The notes: generated by a model from the letters alone, not told the origin. Positions 8,846-19,500 are shown, numbered from the stretch's first letter. The stretch: DNA of 34,053 bases from Pseudomonadota bacterium (GCA_018818835.1 JAHIRD010000149.1:1-34053); one strand, 5' to 3'. Numbers and translations are program-made.

Positions 8846-10747
8846 CTAAATGCCATACAGGTAATGGCAGATTCTGCACCCTTTCGGAGCATCGGGCATG
8901 GCATTGATGGCTGACTGGTTGGCTGCTTTGAGTTTCTGCAAGGAAGGTTCGGATAAATCCACCTGCATGAATCCATCGTCATAGGCACTGACCCGTTGTT
9001 CAAACCGCGTTTTATACAAGGTACACGATTCGGTATTCCAGAGCTGTTCCAGGTTTTGATCCGGCAGACGCCCATAATGGATCGAGGGCATGGTGACATC
9101 CTTGCCTAAAAAGGTCGTGGGGCCGCCAATGGCAAGATTGATACACGGGGAAACCTGACCGTTATAACGGATAAATAAGGAATTCCTGGGATCTTGGGCG
9201 CAAACCGGCAATTCTTCTGGTGTGAAAGAAAATGCAGTTGTGTTTACACCCAATTTTTTCCCAAGTTTTTGTGCACGCTCAAGTGCTTTTTCCAGATGGC
9301 GTATCTCTTTTGTTTTTTTGGGTGAAAACAAACCATAGCCTTTCCCGTGAACGCCTCGGATGACATCACATTGCTTGAAATTCACCTGGGCCACCCCCAG
9401 GTCTGCCGCACGTTTTATCATGTCTTCCAGTTGGTGCTGGTTCAAGGACATGATCACGAAATTAATCATGGTTTTTATGCTTTTTGCCAGGGGCGAACCG
9501 CAAAAATAAGAGACATTCTTACAGACTGTGTCAAAATTTGATCCAAGACGTATGGAATCATAGATTTTTTTGTTTGAACCATCCATGGAAAAGCAAATCC
9601 AGTCAAGGCCCACGGAAAGAAAGTGATCTGCTTTTTCCTTGTTTAATAAAAGGCCGTTGGTCAGAAACCCTGTTTCGCACCCTTCTTTTCGTGCATCGCT
9701 GATCCATTGGGCAAGATGGGGTTGCATAAGGGGCTCGCCCCCTCCTGAAAAATCAATGGATTGAATCATAGGCAGATGGGGCTTTATGGCGTTCCAGATC
9801 GATGGTTTTAAGTTCCCCTGATTTTCAACATGAATTCTCTCATCGATCCATGGGCACATGATGCATTTCAGGTTGCAGGCAAGGGAGCTTTCAATCTGAA
9901 CCAAGCGCCAGGGTCGTTTTTTTGCTTCAAACATAAGGCTGGCAGGCCCCAATGCTTTTTTCTTGAGCTCATCGAATCGTTTATCGACAAGGCCGGGCAA
10001 GATGAGACTCACCGCAGCCATCCATTTCGCTTTGGTCTCAAACCAGACCTCTCCCGATGGGCCTGCTGCTGCATCCAGTATTTTTAGCGTTGTTTCATGG
10101 ATGGTGGCTCCGCGCGAATCCAGCGGACAGACTCCGGGTATTTTCTTTTCACGAAGGGCATGCTTTTCAAAATCCGTTGCAACGGTTCCAGGGTATATCG
10201 TGATGATATGGATATTTTGGGTGGATAATTCCAGCCGCATGGTGTTGGCCATAATGGCAAAGGCGGATTTACTGCCCCCGTAAACCCCTTCGGTTGGAAT
10301 GGGAATTCGACCGGTACAAGACACCAGATTGATGATTCTTCCCTGGCCTCGTTTTTTCATATGTGGGACAAGTGCTGTCATTAATTGCAGTGGGGCAAAC
10401 GTGTTCAACTCAAACAGGTGACGAAGATTTTGATTGCTGACATCTTCCATCAAGGAAAAATAACCCACCCCGGCGATATTAAACAGGGCATCGATGTAAC
10501 CGAGATGCTCCAGTGCTTTTGTTGCAAGCACGTCTGCTTGACCTGGTATTGAAAGATCTGCCGGAATGATGGCGATGTGATTGGGGCCAGGTAATGAGCT
10601 GAGAAGATGTTTTAGGCCGACGTCCGACCGGGCACTCAGGACCATGTGAGCTCCTTTTTCAGCGAGCATTCCAGCCAAAGCCGAACCCAAGCCCCCTGTG
10701 GCGCCTGTTATAAGTATATGTTTGCCTGCGAACGTGTAATGTCCCAT
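8846..10747 (-). CDS. Fused SDR oxidoreductase and radical SAM/SPASM enzyme
   Basis: One 633-residue polypeptide joins two normally separate enzymes. Residues ~5-270 form a classical short-chain dehydrogenase/reductase: nucleotide motif TGATGGLG (14-21), NIAG in place of NNAG, catalytic S143, and YGGSK with Y156 and K160. Residues ~275-633 form a radical SAM enzyme with the [4Fe-4S] motif CNLKCIMC (C291, C295, C298) and a GGGEP SAM-contact motif (335-339). Its SPASM-like tail has cysteines at 516, 535, 624 and 627, the last two as CRIC. The ATG at 10747 is chosen because AAGGA lies 8 bases upstream and the SDR fold starts at once; upstream in-frame ATGs lack a site. It follows the acyl-CoA synthetase gene on the same strand after 115 bases. 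The fusion suggests redox and radical steps on one carrier-bound or CoA-linked substrate. That is inference; the product is unknown. Confidence 0.88.
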   Translation of the reverse strand: MGHYTFAGKHILITGATGGLGSALAGMLAEKGAHMVLSARSDVGLKHLLSSLPGPNHIAIIPADLSIPGQADVLATKALEHLGYIDALFNIAGVGYFSLMEDVSNQNLRHLFELNTFAPLQLMTALVPHMKKRGQGRIINLVSCTGRIPIPTEGVYGGSKSAFAIMANTMRLELSTQNIHIITIYPGTVATDFEKHALREKKIPGVCPLDSRGATIHETTLKILDAAAGPSGEVWFETKAKWMAAVSLILPGLVDKRFDELKKKALGPASLMFEAKKRPWRLVQIESSLACNLKCIMCPWIDERIHVENQGNLKPSIWNAIKPHLPMIQSIDFSGGGEPLMQPHLAQWISDARKEGCETGFLTNGLLLNKEKADHFLSVGLDWICFSMDGSNKKIYDSIRLGSNFDTVCKNVSYFCGSPLAKSIKTMINFVIMSLNQHQLEDMIKRAADLGVAQVNFKQCDVIRGVHGKGYGLFSPKKTKEIRHLEKALERAQKLGKKLGVNTTAFSFTPEELPVCAQDPRNSLFIRYNGQVSPCINLAIGGPTTFLGKDVTMPSIHYGRLPDQNLEQLWNTESCTLYKTRFEQRVSAYDDGFMQVDLSEPSLQKLKAANQSAINAMPDAPKGCRICHYLYGI

Positions 10748-10862
10748 GTCAGCCATCCTTTTCGAAATAAAAGTAGCTATTTGGCAACCTTCATAAAAGA
10801 GCCTGCCCCAGCGAAGTGAAGGGTTGGCCCCCGGCAGGGTTGCCCAAGACATGCGAACCTAT

Positions 10863-13028
10863 TCAATCCAAAACAGCCTGTTTGTTCGGTGCAACAATGA
10901 TGCGTGCATCCACAATGCTCAGGCCTTGCTCATGGACAATCACGGGATTAAGATCCATCTCACGAATCTGGGGATAGGCTTCGATGATTTCGGACACCAG
11001 CAAAAGAAGTCGGTGGATTGCTTTTTTGTCGCCAGGGGGCTTGCCACGCATTCCGTTTAGAAGGGGCGATTTGATTTCATTGACCATTTTCTTTGCTGAA
11101 AAATAAGAAATGGGCAGGACCCTGAAGACCACATCCTTCAATAGCTCGACAAAGATTCCTCCCATGCCGAACATGAGGACCGGACCGAACTGATCGTCGA
11201 TCTTGGTGCCGATGATGACTTCAACACCGTCCTTGGCCATGGGTGCGATTATCACGCCACGGATGTCCGCATGGGGGTTGTGCTTATTAACGTTTTCCAT
11301 GATTTCCCCATAGGCACGTCGGATATCTTCTTCTCCGTTTAAATTGAGCCGGACACCCCCGATATCGCTTTTATGCATGATGTCTGGCGAGGCGATCTTC
11401 ATGACCAGGGGGCCGGATAGTGTCCGTGATACGTTGACGGCGTCATCAACTGAACTGGCCAGCATGTCTGTTGTAATAGGAATGGCATGGGCCTTGGCAT
11501 GCATATTGATGATCCGTTTGACCTCATGTTCGAGGAGCAACGTGCGGCCTTCCTTTCCGGCCTGGTCGATGATCTTCCGGGCTTCGGGTTTGGATTTGGC
11601 TCCCCAGTTAAAAACAAAATTGGTTTTGATCTTGTGGGATTGAAGGTGCCCGCCGTATTCCGCAAGAACCCCGACACATTTGGTGGCCACTTCCAGGGAA
11701 TCGTATACCGGGATATTGTAATACCGGAGAAGATGGTGGGAATGGGGACGGGCCGAGGCGAAAAGGCTGTGGACAATGATGGGTTTATTCCGTTTTTTAA
11801 TCAGCTTGCCCATGCGGTGGGCCGCATCCTCTTCTTTGAGGGATAGGCTTTCTTCGAACCGGATGCCATACCCGCCGAAAAGACCCACAATAAGAAGGCC
11901 TCCCACGGCAGGATCCTTGAGAATGATGTCCACGCAGTCGGCAAAGATGGTGGGATCGGAATCGGTTCCTCCGGCAACATCCACGGGATTGCCAACGGCA
12001 GCCGCCGCCGGAAGGATTGACTTGAGTCTGGCCTGGACCTTGCCATCCAGCTCGGGGATGGTCAAACCCAGATCGGTTAAAAGATCCGCAGCAATGGTGG
12101 CATGGCCCCCGCCATCAGCCAGAATGGCCACAGAGTTGTTCTTGATAGGCGGCAAACTGGACAAGGTTTCTGCAGCAGGGAAAAGTTTGTCCGAATCTTC
12201 GATCACCACAATTCCGGCCCGGCCAAAGGCGGTTCGTGATACTTCGGAAATACCGGCCAGGGCACCGGTATGAGAGCCCGCAGCTTTTCTTCCGGTGTCG
12301 GTTCGCCCGCTTTTCAGCAGAATAATGGGCTTGCTCAGGGTTGTTAAATGAGCCTGCTGCAAAAATTTCCGGCCATCCCGCATGCCTTCCACATACATGA
12401 GAATGGCCTTTGTTTCAGGGTCATTTTTAAAAAATTCCAGGTATTCATGGAATTTGACATCCGCCTCATTACCCACACCGATATAGTAGGAAAACCCTTT
12501 CAGGCTTTTGACCTTGGCTTCGGTGATCAGGGCCAGCGCCATGTTACCGCTTTGACTGATCAATGCAATGTCGCCCTTGGGCGCATTGCGCAGACCTACA
12601 AGGTTAAGGTTATTTTTCAGGTTGATCATGCCCGATGTGTTTGGCCCGATAAAACGGACACCCGATTGCAGGGCCGCTTCCTTGAGTGCGTCTTCCAAAC
12701 GTTGCCCGTCCTGGCCGGTTTCGCGGAAGCCCCCTGCTATGATGACCGCCCCTTTGACGCCCTTGGCTCCACAGGCAGCCAGAAGCCCGGGAATGGTGCG
12801 TGCGGGCGTGACGATAAGGACCGTATCCACCGGCCCCGGGACATCGGCGATATCCTGATAGCATTTTAAACCTAAGATGCTGCTTTCTTTGGGATTGACC
12901 GGATAGATGACCCCTTCGAATTTTTCATCCAACAGGGTTTTGATTGCCTGAAACCCCCGTTTGGTTTTATCCTTGGACGCCCCGATAATGGCGACGGATT
13001 CGGCATTCAAAAGTTTTTCAAGGGACAT
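10863..13028 (-). CDS. ADP-forming acyl-CoA synthetase (acetate-CoA ligase family, fused alpha-beta type)
   Basis: Enzymes of this family interconvert acyl-CoA, ADP and phosphate with free acid, CoA and ATP, through a phosphohistidine. The 721-residue protein carries, in order, a CoA-binding Rossmann domain (VAIIGASKDKTKRGF at ~12-26), two flavodoxin-like ligase domains with the phosphohistidine loop GSHTGALAG (H253), and a C-terminal ATP-grasp domain (~500-721; LVMKIASPDIMHKSDIGGV and EMDLNPV). The alpha-then-beta fused order is the common bacterial form. I chose ATG 13028 (SLEKLLNAES follows) because AAGGA lies 5 bases upstream. The SDR-radical SAM gene follows on the same strand, and a BTAD-type regulator is divergent. 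The acyl substrate cannot be read; the neighbour suggests a specialised rather than general acid. Confidence 0.92.
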   Translation of the reverse strand: MSLEKLLNAESVAIIGASKDKTKRGFQAIKTLLDEKFEGVIYPVNPKESSILGLKCYQDIADVPGPVDTVLIVTPARTIPGLLAACGAKGVKGAVIIAGGFRETGQDGQRLEDALKEAALQSGVRFIGPNTSGMINLKNNLNLVGLRNAPKGDIALISQSGNMALALITEAKVKSLKGFSYYIGVGNEADVKFHEYLEFFKNDPETKAILMYVEGMRDGRKFLQQAHLTTLSKPIILLKSGRTDTGRKAAGSHTGALAGISEVSRTAFGRAGIVVIEDSDKLFPAAETLSSLPPIKNNSVAILADGGGHATIAADLLTDLGLTIPELDGKVQARLKSILPAAAAVGNPVDVAGGTDSDPTIFADCVDIILKDPAVGGLLIVGLFGGYGIRFEESLSLKEEDAAHRMGKLIKKRNKPIIVHSLFASARPHSHHLLRYYNIPVYDSLEVATKCVGVLAEYGGHLQSHKIKTNFVFNWGAKSKPEARKIIDQAGKEGRTLLLEHEVKRIINMHAKAHAIPITTDMLASSVDDAVNVSRTLSGPLVMKIASPDIMHKSDIGGVRLNLNGEEDIRRAYGEIMENVNKHNPHADIRGVIIAPMAKDGVEVIIGTKIDDQFGPVLMFGMGGIFVELLKDVVFRVLPISYFSAKKMVNEIKSPLLNGMRGKPPGDKKAIHRLLLLVSEIIEAYPQIREMDLNPVIVHEQGLSIVDARIIVAPNKQAVLD

Positions 13029-13038
13029 GGTCATCCTT

Positions 13039-13194
13039 TCACGTTGAACTGATTTTTTATAGAGGCGCCATATGGGAGGCCGCGGGCATGGGCAAAACAA
13101 TTTGTCAGACTATGGGATTCTGTAACCCAATCCCTGATAAAAATCAATGATGGGATGATTTTCTAAAACGGATATATGAACAATCACGTTGAAC
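13039..13194. promoter_or_regulatory. Pair of identical 11-mers TCACGTTGAAC in the divergent intergenic region
   Basis: TCACGTTGAAC occurs exactly at 13039-13049, just upstream of the ribosome-binding site of the acyl-CoA synthetase gene, and again at 13184-13194, where it includes the -35 box of the candidate regulator promoter. Two identical 11-mers within 156 bases of a divergent promoter region fit binding sites for the adjacent regulator. That role is inferred from position only. Confidence 0.35.
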
Positions 13195-13217
13195 AAAATA
13201 TAGAAAGCGAATAACAT
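13189..13217 (+). promoter_or_regulatory. Candidate sigma70-type promoter for the BTAD regulator gene
   Basis: TTGAAC (13189-13194), 17 bases, then TAACAT (13212-13217). Each box matches four of six consensus positions, and the spacing is ideal. Transcription would start near 13224, about 50 bases before ATG 13273. The -35 box overlaps the right copy of the repeated 11-mer, so the regulator could control its own gene. Confidence 0.4.
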
Positions 13218-13272
13218 CGTATTTATAGCTGACAAAATATGGACAGGCCAACCCGAGAGGACGTTTAAAACC

Positions 13273-16200
13273 ATGATCAAGATCAGCCGTCCCATACCTG
13301 ACGGAGAATATATAAGGCATCGTTTGTTCCGGCGTATGGATGAGCTTCGGACAAAGCAGGTGACCTGGCTCAGTGCTCCGGCGGGCTCGGGTAAGACCAC
13401 ACTTGTGGGGAGCTATATCCAGTATGGCAAAATTCCGTGCCTATGGTACCAGCTGGATGCGGGAGATGCAGATCTGGCCACATTTTTTTACTATATGGGT
13501 GAGGCCGGGAAAAAGGCCGCGTCAAAAAAGAAGAAGGCGCTGCCTCTGTTTACGCCCGAGTATCTTCTGGGTATCAAAGCCTTTTCCTTGCGTTATTTCG
13601 AGGAACTTTACAACCGCTTGAAGAAACCGGGTCTGATCGTTTTCGACAATTACCATGAAATCCCCTTGGATTCAGCGCTTCACGACGTGATGCTTCATGC
13701 GTTTTCAATGATTCCACCTGGAATCCATGCTGTTGTGATCAGCCGGAACGAACCCCATCCTGCCTTTATCCGTCTGAAGGCCGGCATGATGCTGGATAGT
13801 GTTGGATGGGAGGAAATAAAACTGGTGGAAGAGGAGTCGGAGGGGATTATCCGGATGAGGATGCCGGGTGAATCCGATGATCATAGGATCCGCGAGATTC
13901 AGGGGATGGCCGGTGGATGGGCGGCGGGTTTGACACTTATGGCCGAGGCCATGAAACGGAAAAACCAGCATTTGAAAGTGATGGGGACATTCACCCGGGA
14001 AGAGATCTTTACCTATTTCGTCCAGGAGGTTTTCAAAGGACTGGATGAGAAGACCCGGTCCTTTATGTTGAAGACGGCATACCTTTCGAAGATGACAACT
14101 GCCATGGCCTGCGAATTGTCGGGAGAGGCTTTTTCCGGCAGGATCCTGTCAGATATGGTCCGTTGTAATTACTTCATTTCCGAACGGTTTGATCCTTTGC
14201 CTTCATACGAATACCATCCCCTTTACCGGGAATTTTTGCTTTCACGTGCAGGGGAAGATCTTTCACCATCGGAGCAGACAGCCACAAGACGTTCTGCCGC
14301 TCTTATTCTGGAACAATCAGGGCAGACCGGGGAGGCTGTGGACCTGCTCAGGGCTATGGGTGACTGGGAAGGGATTGCCGGAATCGTTCTTGCCCACGGA
14401 AAGGACATGGTTTCCCAGGGCCGCTTTGTCCCCTTGCAGCGATGGATAGAAGATATCCCTGAAGATATTCTCTCGGGCAATCCCTGGCTTCTTTACTGGA
14501 AAGGGATGAGTCTGCTCACGTTTTTACCCCTTCAGGCCAAGCCCTTGTTTGAAAAGGCATACGATGTGTTTAGCCAAGGAGATGACTCCATGGGCGCACT
14601 TCTTTCAGCATCCGCTGCCATGAATGCCATTTACATCGGTACGGAAGATTATGAGCCCCTTGACCACTGGTTTAGTGTGGTCAATGACCTTTGCCGGGAG
14701 GCCGGTTCTTTTCCGGCCCCGGAAATCGAGGCCTGGGTAACATCGGGAATGATGGCGGCTTTAGGGTTGAGAGAGATCGTTCATCCTGAAGCGGATGAAT
14801 GGGTCGAACGAGTCTACAGGCTTGATGAACGTCCTGCCTCGATTATTCCCAAGGCCAATGCGCTTCACCAGCTTTTCTGGTTCGGGGCCATGCGAAGCGG
14901 GCTGCCAGCGATCAGGAGGGCAGAAACGGAGTTGAAACGCATGGCCCGGCAGCGGGATGCCCATCCCCTGGTGGTGATCACGTCGAAACGGGTGGAGAAC
15001 TCATATTATCAGCTTTCCGGGATGACCGAAAGGTGTATCGAATCGGCAAATGAGGGGCTCGAACTTTCACGAAAGCACGGCATCCTGTTTTTTGATTTTG
15101 TATTCATGGTTACGAAGGTCACGAGCCTTCTGGATGCGATGGATATCAACGGGGCGAGGCGTGTCCTTGGGGACCTGCTTTCCTCAGACGCATGTCTGTC
15201 CCGTCACGGGCGGGCGGCTTTCCTGATGTACAGCACCCGGGAAGCTCTGATAAGCGATGAACCGGAAAAGGCCCTGGCTCAGGCCGGTGAATTATATCAT
15301 CTGGTCCGGTCCCTCAACTCTCCCTTTGGATACGGGATGTGTCTTCTTAGAAAAGCCCTGGCCTTTCATTTTCTTGGAAAAAAAGATGAGGCATGGCTGA
15401 ATCTGAAGGATGTTTTTGATATGGCCGATACCCACGCAAGCCAATGGCTCCGGATGTTCGCCTTTTATCATCACGCCCATTTCTCCTTTGAACAGGGCGA
15501 TGAGGAAAGAGGCAGGGAGGCCCTGGGGCAATCTTTGATACGTGCCAGAAAATCCGGTTATGTGTTTTGCACGGACGATCATCCCGGAATCACCTCCCGG
15601 CTATGCGTGAAGGCCTTAGAACGAGGGATCGAGAAAGAATACGTCAAGGAGATCATCCTCAGGCGAGGGTTCACGCCTCCCCTTGAGGCGGGCACAGGCG
15701 TTCTTGCCCTTGATGAATGGCCCTGGCCAGTTAAAATATACACCCTTGGGCGCTTTGAAATAGTCAGGGATGGCGTCCCCCTTGTGTTTTCCGGCAAGGT
15801 GCAGAAAAAACCCCTGGAAATGCTCAAAGCTATCATTGCCATGGGGGGCACACACGTACCGGTGGAGCAGTTGACCGATACGCTATGGCCCGATGCTGAC
15901 GGAGATCTTGCTCACAAGTCTTTTGAGGTGACCCTGAGCCGTTTACGCAAACTGCTGGGCCGGGAAGAAATCATCACATACAGCGCCGGACAGCTGGGAC
16001 TTGATCCTCTCCGGTGCCGGGTAGACTCTCTGGTGCTGGAATCTGTCATGACGTCCATGGTCACAGTGGAGGGTGCAGCGTTTGTGGGGATTTGCGAGAA
16101 GGTCCTCCCCATGTACAAAGGGTCTTTTCTTCCGGGGGATACCGGTCTCCCATGGTCCTCACCACGCCGTGACGTGCTGCACAACCATATGCTGCGAATC

Positions 16201-16458
16201 TTGATCAGAGCCGGTCGCCATTATGAATGCGTTGGTCAATGGGAAAAGGCGCTGGATTATTATTTAAAGGGAATCGAGATAGACAGTCTGGCCGAGTCCT
16301 TCTATCAGCGGTGCATGGTCTGCTGCCTGGAGCTCGGCCATGGCGCCGAGGCTGTCAAGGTCTATCATGCTTGCAGCCGACTTCTCAAAGTCCACCTGGG
16401 CATAAGCCCTTCCGAGGCCACCGAGGCCATTTATACCTCTGTTCTGAATAAACGATAA
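13273..16458 (+). CDS. MalT-like ATPase with C-terminal OmpR-type winged helix and BTAD domain, transcriptional regulator
   Basis: The 1061-residue protein has a STAND/MalT-like NTPase at the N terminus: Walker A APAGSGKTT (35-43) and Walker B LIVFDNYHE (D124). A long helical TPR-like region (~350-800) follows, then a winged-helix/BTAD segment (~816-1061; VKIYTLGRFEIVRDG, LWPDADGDLAHKSFEVTLSRLRKLLG). Thus the DNA-binding part is at the C terminus, the reverse of Streptomyces SARP/AfsR proteins but common in delta-proteobacterial relatives. Such proteins usually bind a ligand through the TPR region, hydrolyse ATP and activate nearby genes. The gene is divergent from the acyl-CoA synthetase and SDR-radical SAM genes, the most likely targets (inferred). 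GAGAGG lies 12 bases before ATG 13273, rather far, so the start is slightly uncertain. Confidence 0.88.
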   Translation: MIKISRPIPDGEYIRHRLFRRMDELRTKQVTWLSAPAGSGKTTLVGSYIQYGKIPCLWYQLDAGDADLATFFYYMGEAGKKAASKKKKALPLFTPEYLLGIKAFSLRYFEELYNRLKKPGLIVFDNYHEIPLDSALHDVMLHAFSMIPPGIHAVVISRNEPHPAFIRLKAGMMLDSVGWEEIKLVEEESEGIIRMRMPGESDDHRIREIQGMAGGWAAGLTLMAEAMKRKNQHLKVMGTFTREEIFTYFVQEVFKGLDEKTRSFMLKTAYLSKMTTAMACELSGEAFSGRILSDMVRCNYFISERFDPLPSYEYHPLYREFLLSRAGEDLSPSEQTATRRSAALILEQSGQTGEAVDLLRAMGDWEGIAGIVLAHGKDMVSQGRFVPLQRWIEDIPEDILSGNPWLLYWKGMSLLTFLPLQAKPLFEKAYDVFSQGDDSMGALLSASAAMNAIYIGTEDYEPLDHWFSVVNDLCREAGSFPAPEIEAWVTSGMMAALGLREIVHPEADEWVERVYRLDERPASIIPKANALHQLFWFGAMRSGLPAIRRAETELKRMARQRDAHPLVVITSKRVENSYYQLSGMTERCIESANEGLELSRKHGILFFDFVFMVTKVTSLLDAMDINGARRVLGDLLSSDACLSRHGRAAFLMYSTREALISDEPEKALAQAGELYHLVRSLNSPFGYGMCLLRKALAFHFLGKKDEAWLNLKDVFDMADTHASQWLRMFAFYHHAHFSFEQGDEERGREALGQSLIRARKSGYVFCTDDHPGITSRLCVKALERGIEKEYVKEIILRRGFTPPLEAGTGVLALDEWPWPVKIYTLGRFEIVRDGVPLVFSGKVQKKPLEMLKAIIAMGGTHVPVEQLTDTLWPDADGDLAHKSFEVTLSRLRKLLGREEIITYSAGQLGLDPLRCRVDSLVLESVMTSMVTVEGAAFVGICEKVLPMYKGSFLPGDTGLPWSSPRRDVLHNHMLRILIRAGRHYECVGQWEKALDYYLKGIEIDSLAESFYQRCMVCCLELGHGAEAVKVYHACSRLLKVHLGISPSEATEAIYTSVLNKR

Positions 16459-16587
16459 AACATCCAAAATTATTTTTTGTCAATCCGTAAGCCATCTGTG
16501 GGTGACGCCGTTGTATGGTGGCATTGGAATGATTAGAGATATGTTTTGCACATCGTTTGTTTGAAAAAAATATAATTAAGGTTAAAC

Positions 16588-19500
16588 ATGCTGCTTTTCG
16601 AAACACAATTAAGACAAAATAGATCAAAAAAGCTCAAGCAGATAGCGCTCAGCATCATGATTATCGTGTTTGGGCTGTTTTTATGTTTTGCGGGAAATGC
16701 TTTCGGAGCCGATGAGCCGGAAGGAAATATTGATTTTCCTGATTCCAACCTTAAGACCGCTCTGATTGACTTGGGCGCGGACGCTGATAATGACACCTTC
16801 ATCACCGAAGATGAAATGGCCCTGTTGGGTGAAAACGGGTTTGGTGAACTGATTCTTTACAGCAATAACATTTCCAATCTGACAGGACTTGAGTACGCTG
16901 TAAATTTCACTAAAATCTATCTGGACAACAATCTGATCAGCGATCTTGGCCCCTTATCCCCTATGACATGGATAACGAGCCTCCACCTGAGCGATAATCA
17001 AATTGAAAATATCGAACCGCTTTCCACGTTGACGAATCTGACCTACCTGGACCTCGGGCAGAATCGTGTTACGGATCTGACGCCTTTATCCTCCCTGAAC
17101 CAACTTCAAACGTTATATATCAGAAATGTCGATGTGGTCGCTCTGGACAACCTTACACCCTTAAGCGCCTTGACCAGCCTCACCAGCCTGTGGATCACAG
17201 GGACCACCCTCTCGGACATCAGCCCTCTTGAGGGCCTTGTTAATCTGGATAATGTCGATTTTCAAAGCAATCAAATCAGCGATATCAGCGCCTTGCACAC
17301 CTTGCCCAAACTCAATATGATCTCCCTGGATACCAATCCGATCAGTGATATCAGCCCCCTGGCCGGTTTGAATGAGTTACAGACCCTTTGGCTTCGTTAT
17401 ACCAAAAACGTGGAAGACATATCGGCTTTAAGCGGATTGCCGATGTTGGATAACGTCTATCTGGACGACAATCTGATCTCCGATCTCAGTCCATTGTCGG
17501 GAAGCACATCCATTCGTTTCTTGTCAGTAAGGGATAACCGGATAACCGATCTCAGCCCTTTGCAGACCTGTACGGGACTCAGGTATCTTTGGATTGACAG
17601 CAATCCGGTTGAAAGCCTGGAATCCCTGCCCCAATGTCCATCCCTGTATTCCCTTTCTGCAAGCACCATTAAAGCAAGGGATTTCAGTCCCCTGGGCTCC
17701 ATGACAGGGTTGGGTGAGTTGGTTCTTTCATTCAATCTCATTGAGGACATGGGGTTTGTGTCCACGATGACAGGACTCACCCGGCTTACGCTGGGCTACA
17801 ATCACATCTCCGATGTACCCTCTTTGACAAATCTGACGCATCTGAATTCCTTATTTCTCAATAACAATAGGCTGGCCATCCTGCCTGAAAATGCTTTCAG
17901 CACGTTGACAGAACTGAGTACCCTTCATATCGCAGACAACGGCATTGATTTAAGAACCCAGGTATTGCATCTTCCGCCTTCCCTTTCAAACGGGGGTTTT
18001 TATTACAACAATCAATATCTCATTTCATTCACTGAGCCCAATGACCCGATTTCTCTTGACGTTGGAGAAACCGTCAGCCGAAGTATTGAAGCTGATGCAA
18101 CACGAATCACGGCCAGCGGCAGAGATGGCGTCACCGGGGAATTTACCGGCGTCACCAGCACCGATTATGTGAATATTGCTGGCAAATGCAATGTAACCAT
18201 GGTGGCGGGCGATGAATTCGCGACGGTCATTAAAAACGGGGATCAGGCTGACGTGACAGGGCTTGCCCTGGGCACAGGGAAAATGGCCCTTGAATGGCTT
18301 GATTATGCCATAGGGTTATACCAGCCCCTGGTCATACGGGTAACAACCGTCAATGTGGATGATCCCTCCATCCAATTACCCGTGCTGAGCTTCAGCGAAG
18401 CTTCGGCTACAGTGAATGAAGGGGATTCCCATGTGGTTTATGTTGAAAGAAATCTGTCCCTCGGAGCCATCACCTGTCAGGTGGATGTGACAGGCGGTAC
18501 GCTCTCTGCGGATGAATATACACGTTCCGTGACCTTTCCCGTGACCCTTTCCTTTGCAAACGGTGAAACCCGAAAACCCATCACCCTGTCCCCCCTGGCC
18601 GATGGAAAAACGGAAGGACTGGAATTCCTGACGCTGGGCATTGTCAGAGCTGGCTTTGAGCCACTGGACCCCGTCCCTACATTTATACTTGATGTCGCCG
18701 ATACCAGCATACGCTTAAATGATGCCCGGGTGGTTTCCATGGATTTTCCCGCCACCATGCTGGCCTATCAGGATAATATCGCAACCATCACTCTTGAAAA
18801 CAACGGCAACACCATCTGGGACCATCAGGCATCCCCCTTTAACCTGGGCAATCCGTCCATGCCCGGTGATATCTATGAGCTGAAGATTGGTGTGGAGGGA
18901 ACCTCTCCCGGAGACGGGCCGGATGATCTTGAACCGGGATTCGCCTTTGTCAGAACCAGTACAAAAGAGATCGTAGAACCTGGGGAACAGGTCACCTACA
19001 CGTTTCATATCACCCCAAAATTCACTGGAAACCAAACCCTGAAATTCAAAATGCTGGGGCTGGACATCAACATTGATCAGTCTCCTTTCCTTCACTACTT
19101 CGGAGAAACGGCCACCCTGAATTTTACCGTCAGGCAACCGATTGACGATGCCCAGATCATCAGTCTGGATTGCCCACACCTGTTGCTGACCGAACAAAGC
19201 ACACAGGTGACGGCTGTGGTGAAAAACACCGGCGAAACCACCTGGATTCCCCGCTCCGTTGAAAATGGCAGCGAATGGGATTGGCCGGGCAATACCCTGG
19301 TCTGGTATCTGGATGGGGATTCAAGCCACCCGAGCTGCCCGCCCATGGTCCCCGGCGCTTTGTTTGACTGGACCCTGGGGTCTTCCCATGCGTCCGTGAC
19401 TCCGGGCGAAACCGTAACCTATACCTTTACCTTCACACCCCGAAGAGCTGCGGTGGGAGAGCATGTCGTCCATTTCAGAATGCTCGGGCTCAGCCCCACA

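Noticed and set aside
10748-10852. N-terminal extension of the SDR-radical SAM protein from an upstream ATG
   Set aside because: The extra residues are not SDR-like and no ribosome-binding site precedes that ATG, while ATG 10747 has AAGGA at proper spacing.
13029-13100. N-terminal extension of the acyl-CoA synthetase
   Set aside because: Residues such as MFCPCPRPPIWRLY do not fit the family and AAGGA serves ATG 13028.
16571-16576. Perfect TATAAT just before the LRR/Ig gene
   Set aside because: Only 11 bases separate it from the ATG, so transcription would start downstream of the ribosome-binding site; the nearest -35-like box is 19-20 bases away.
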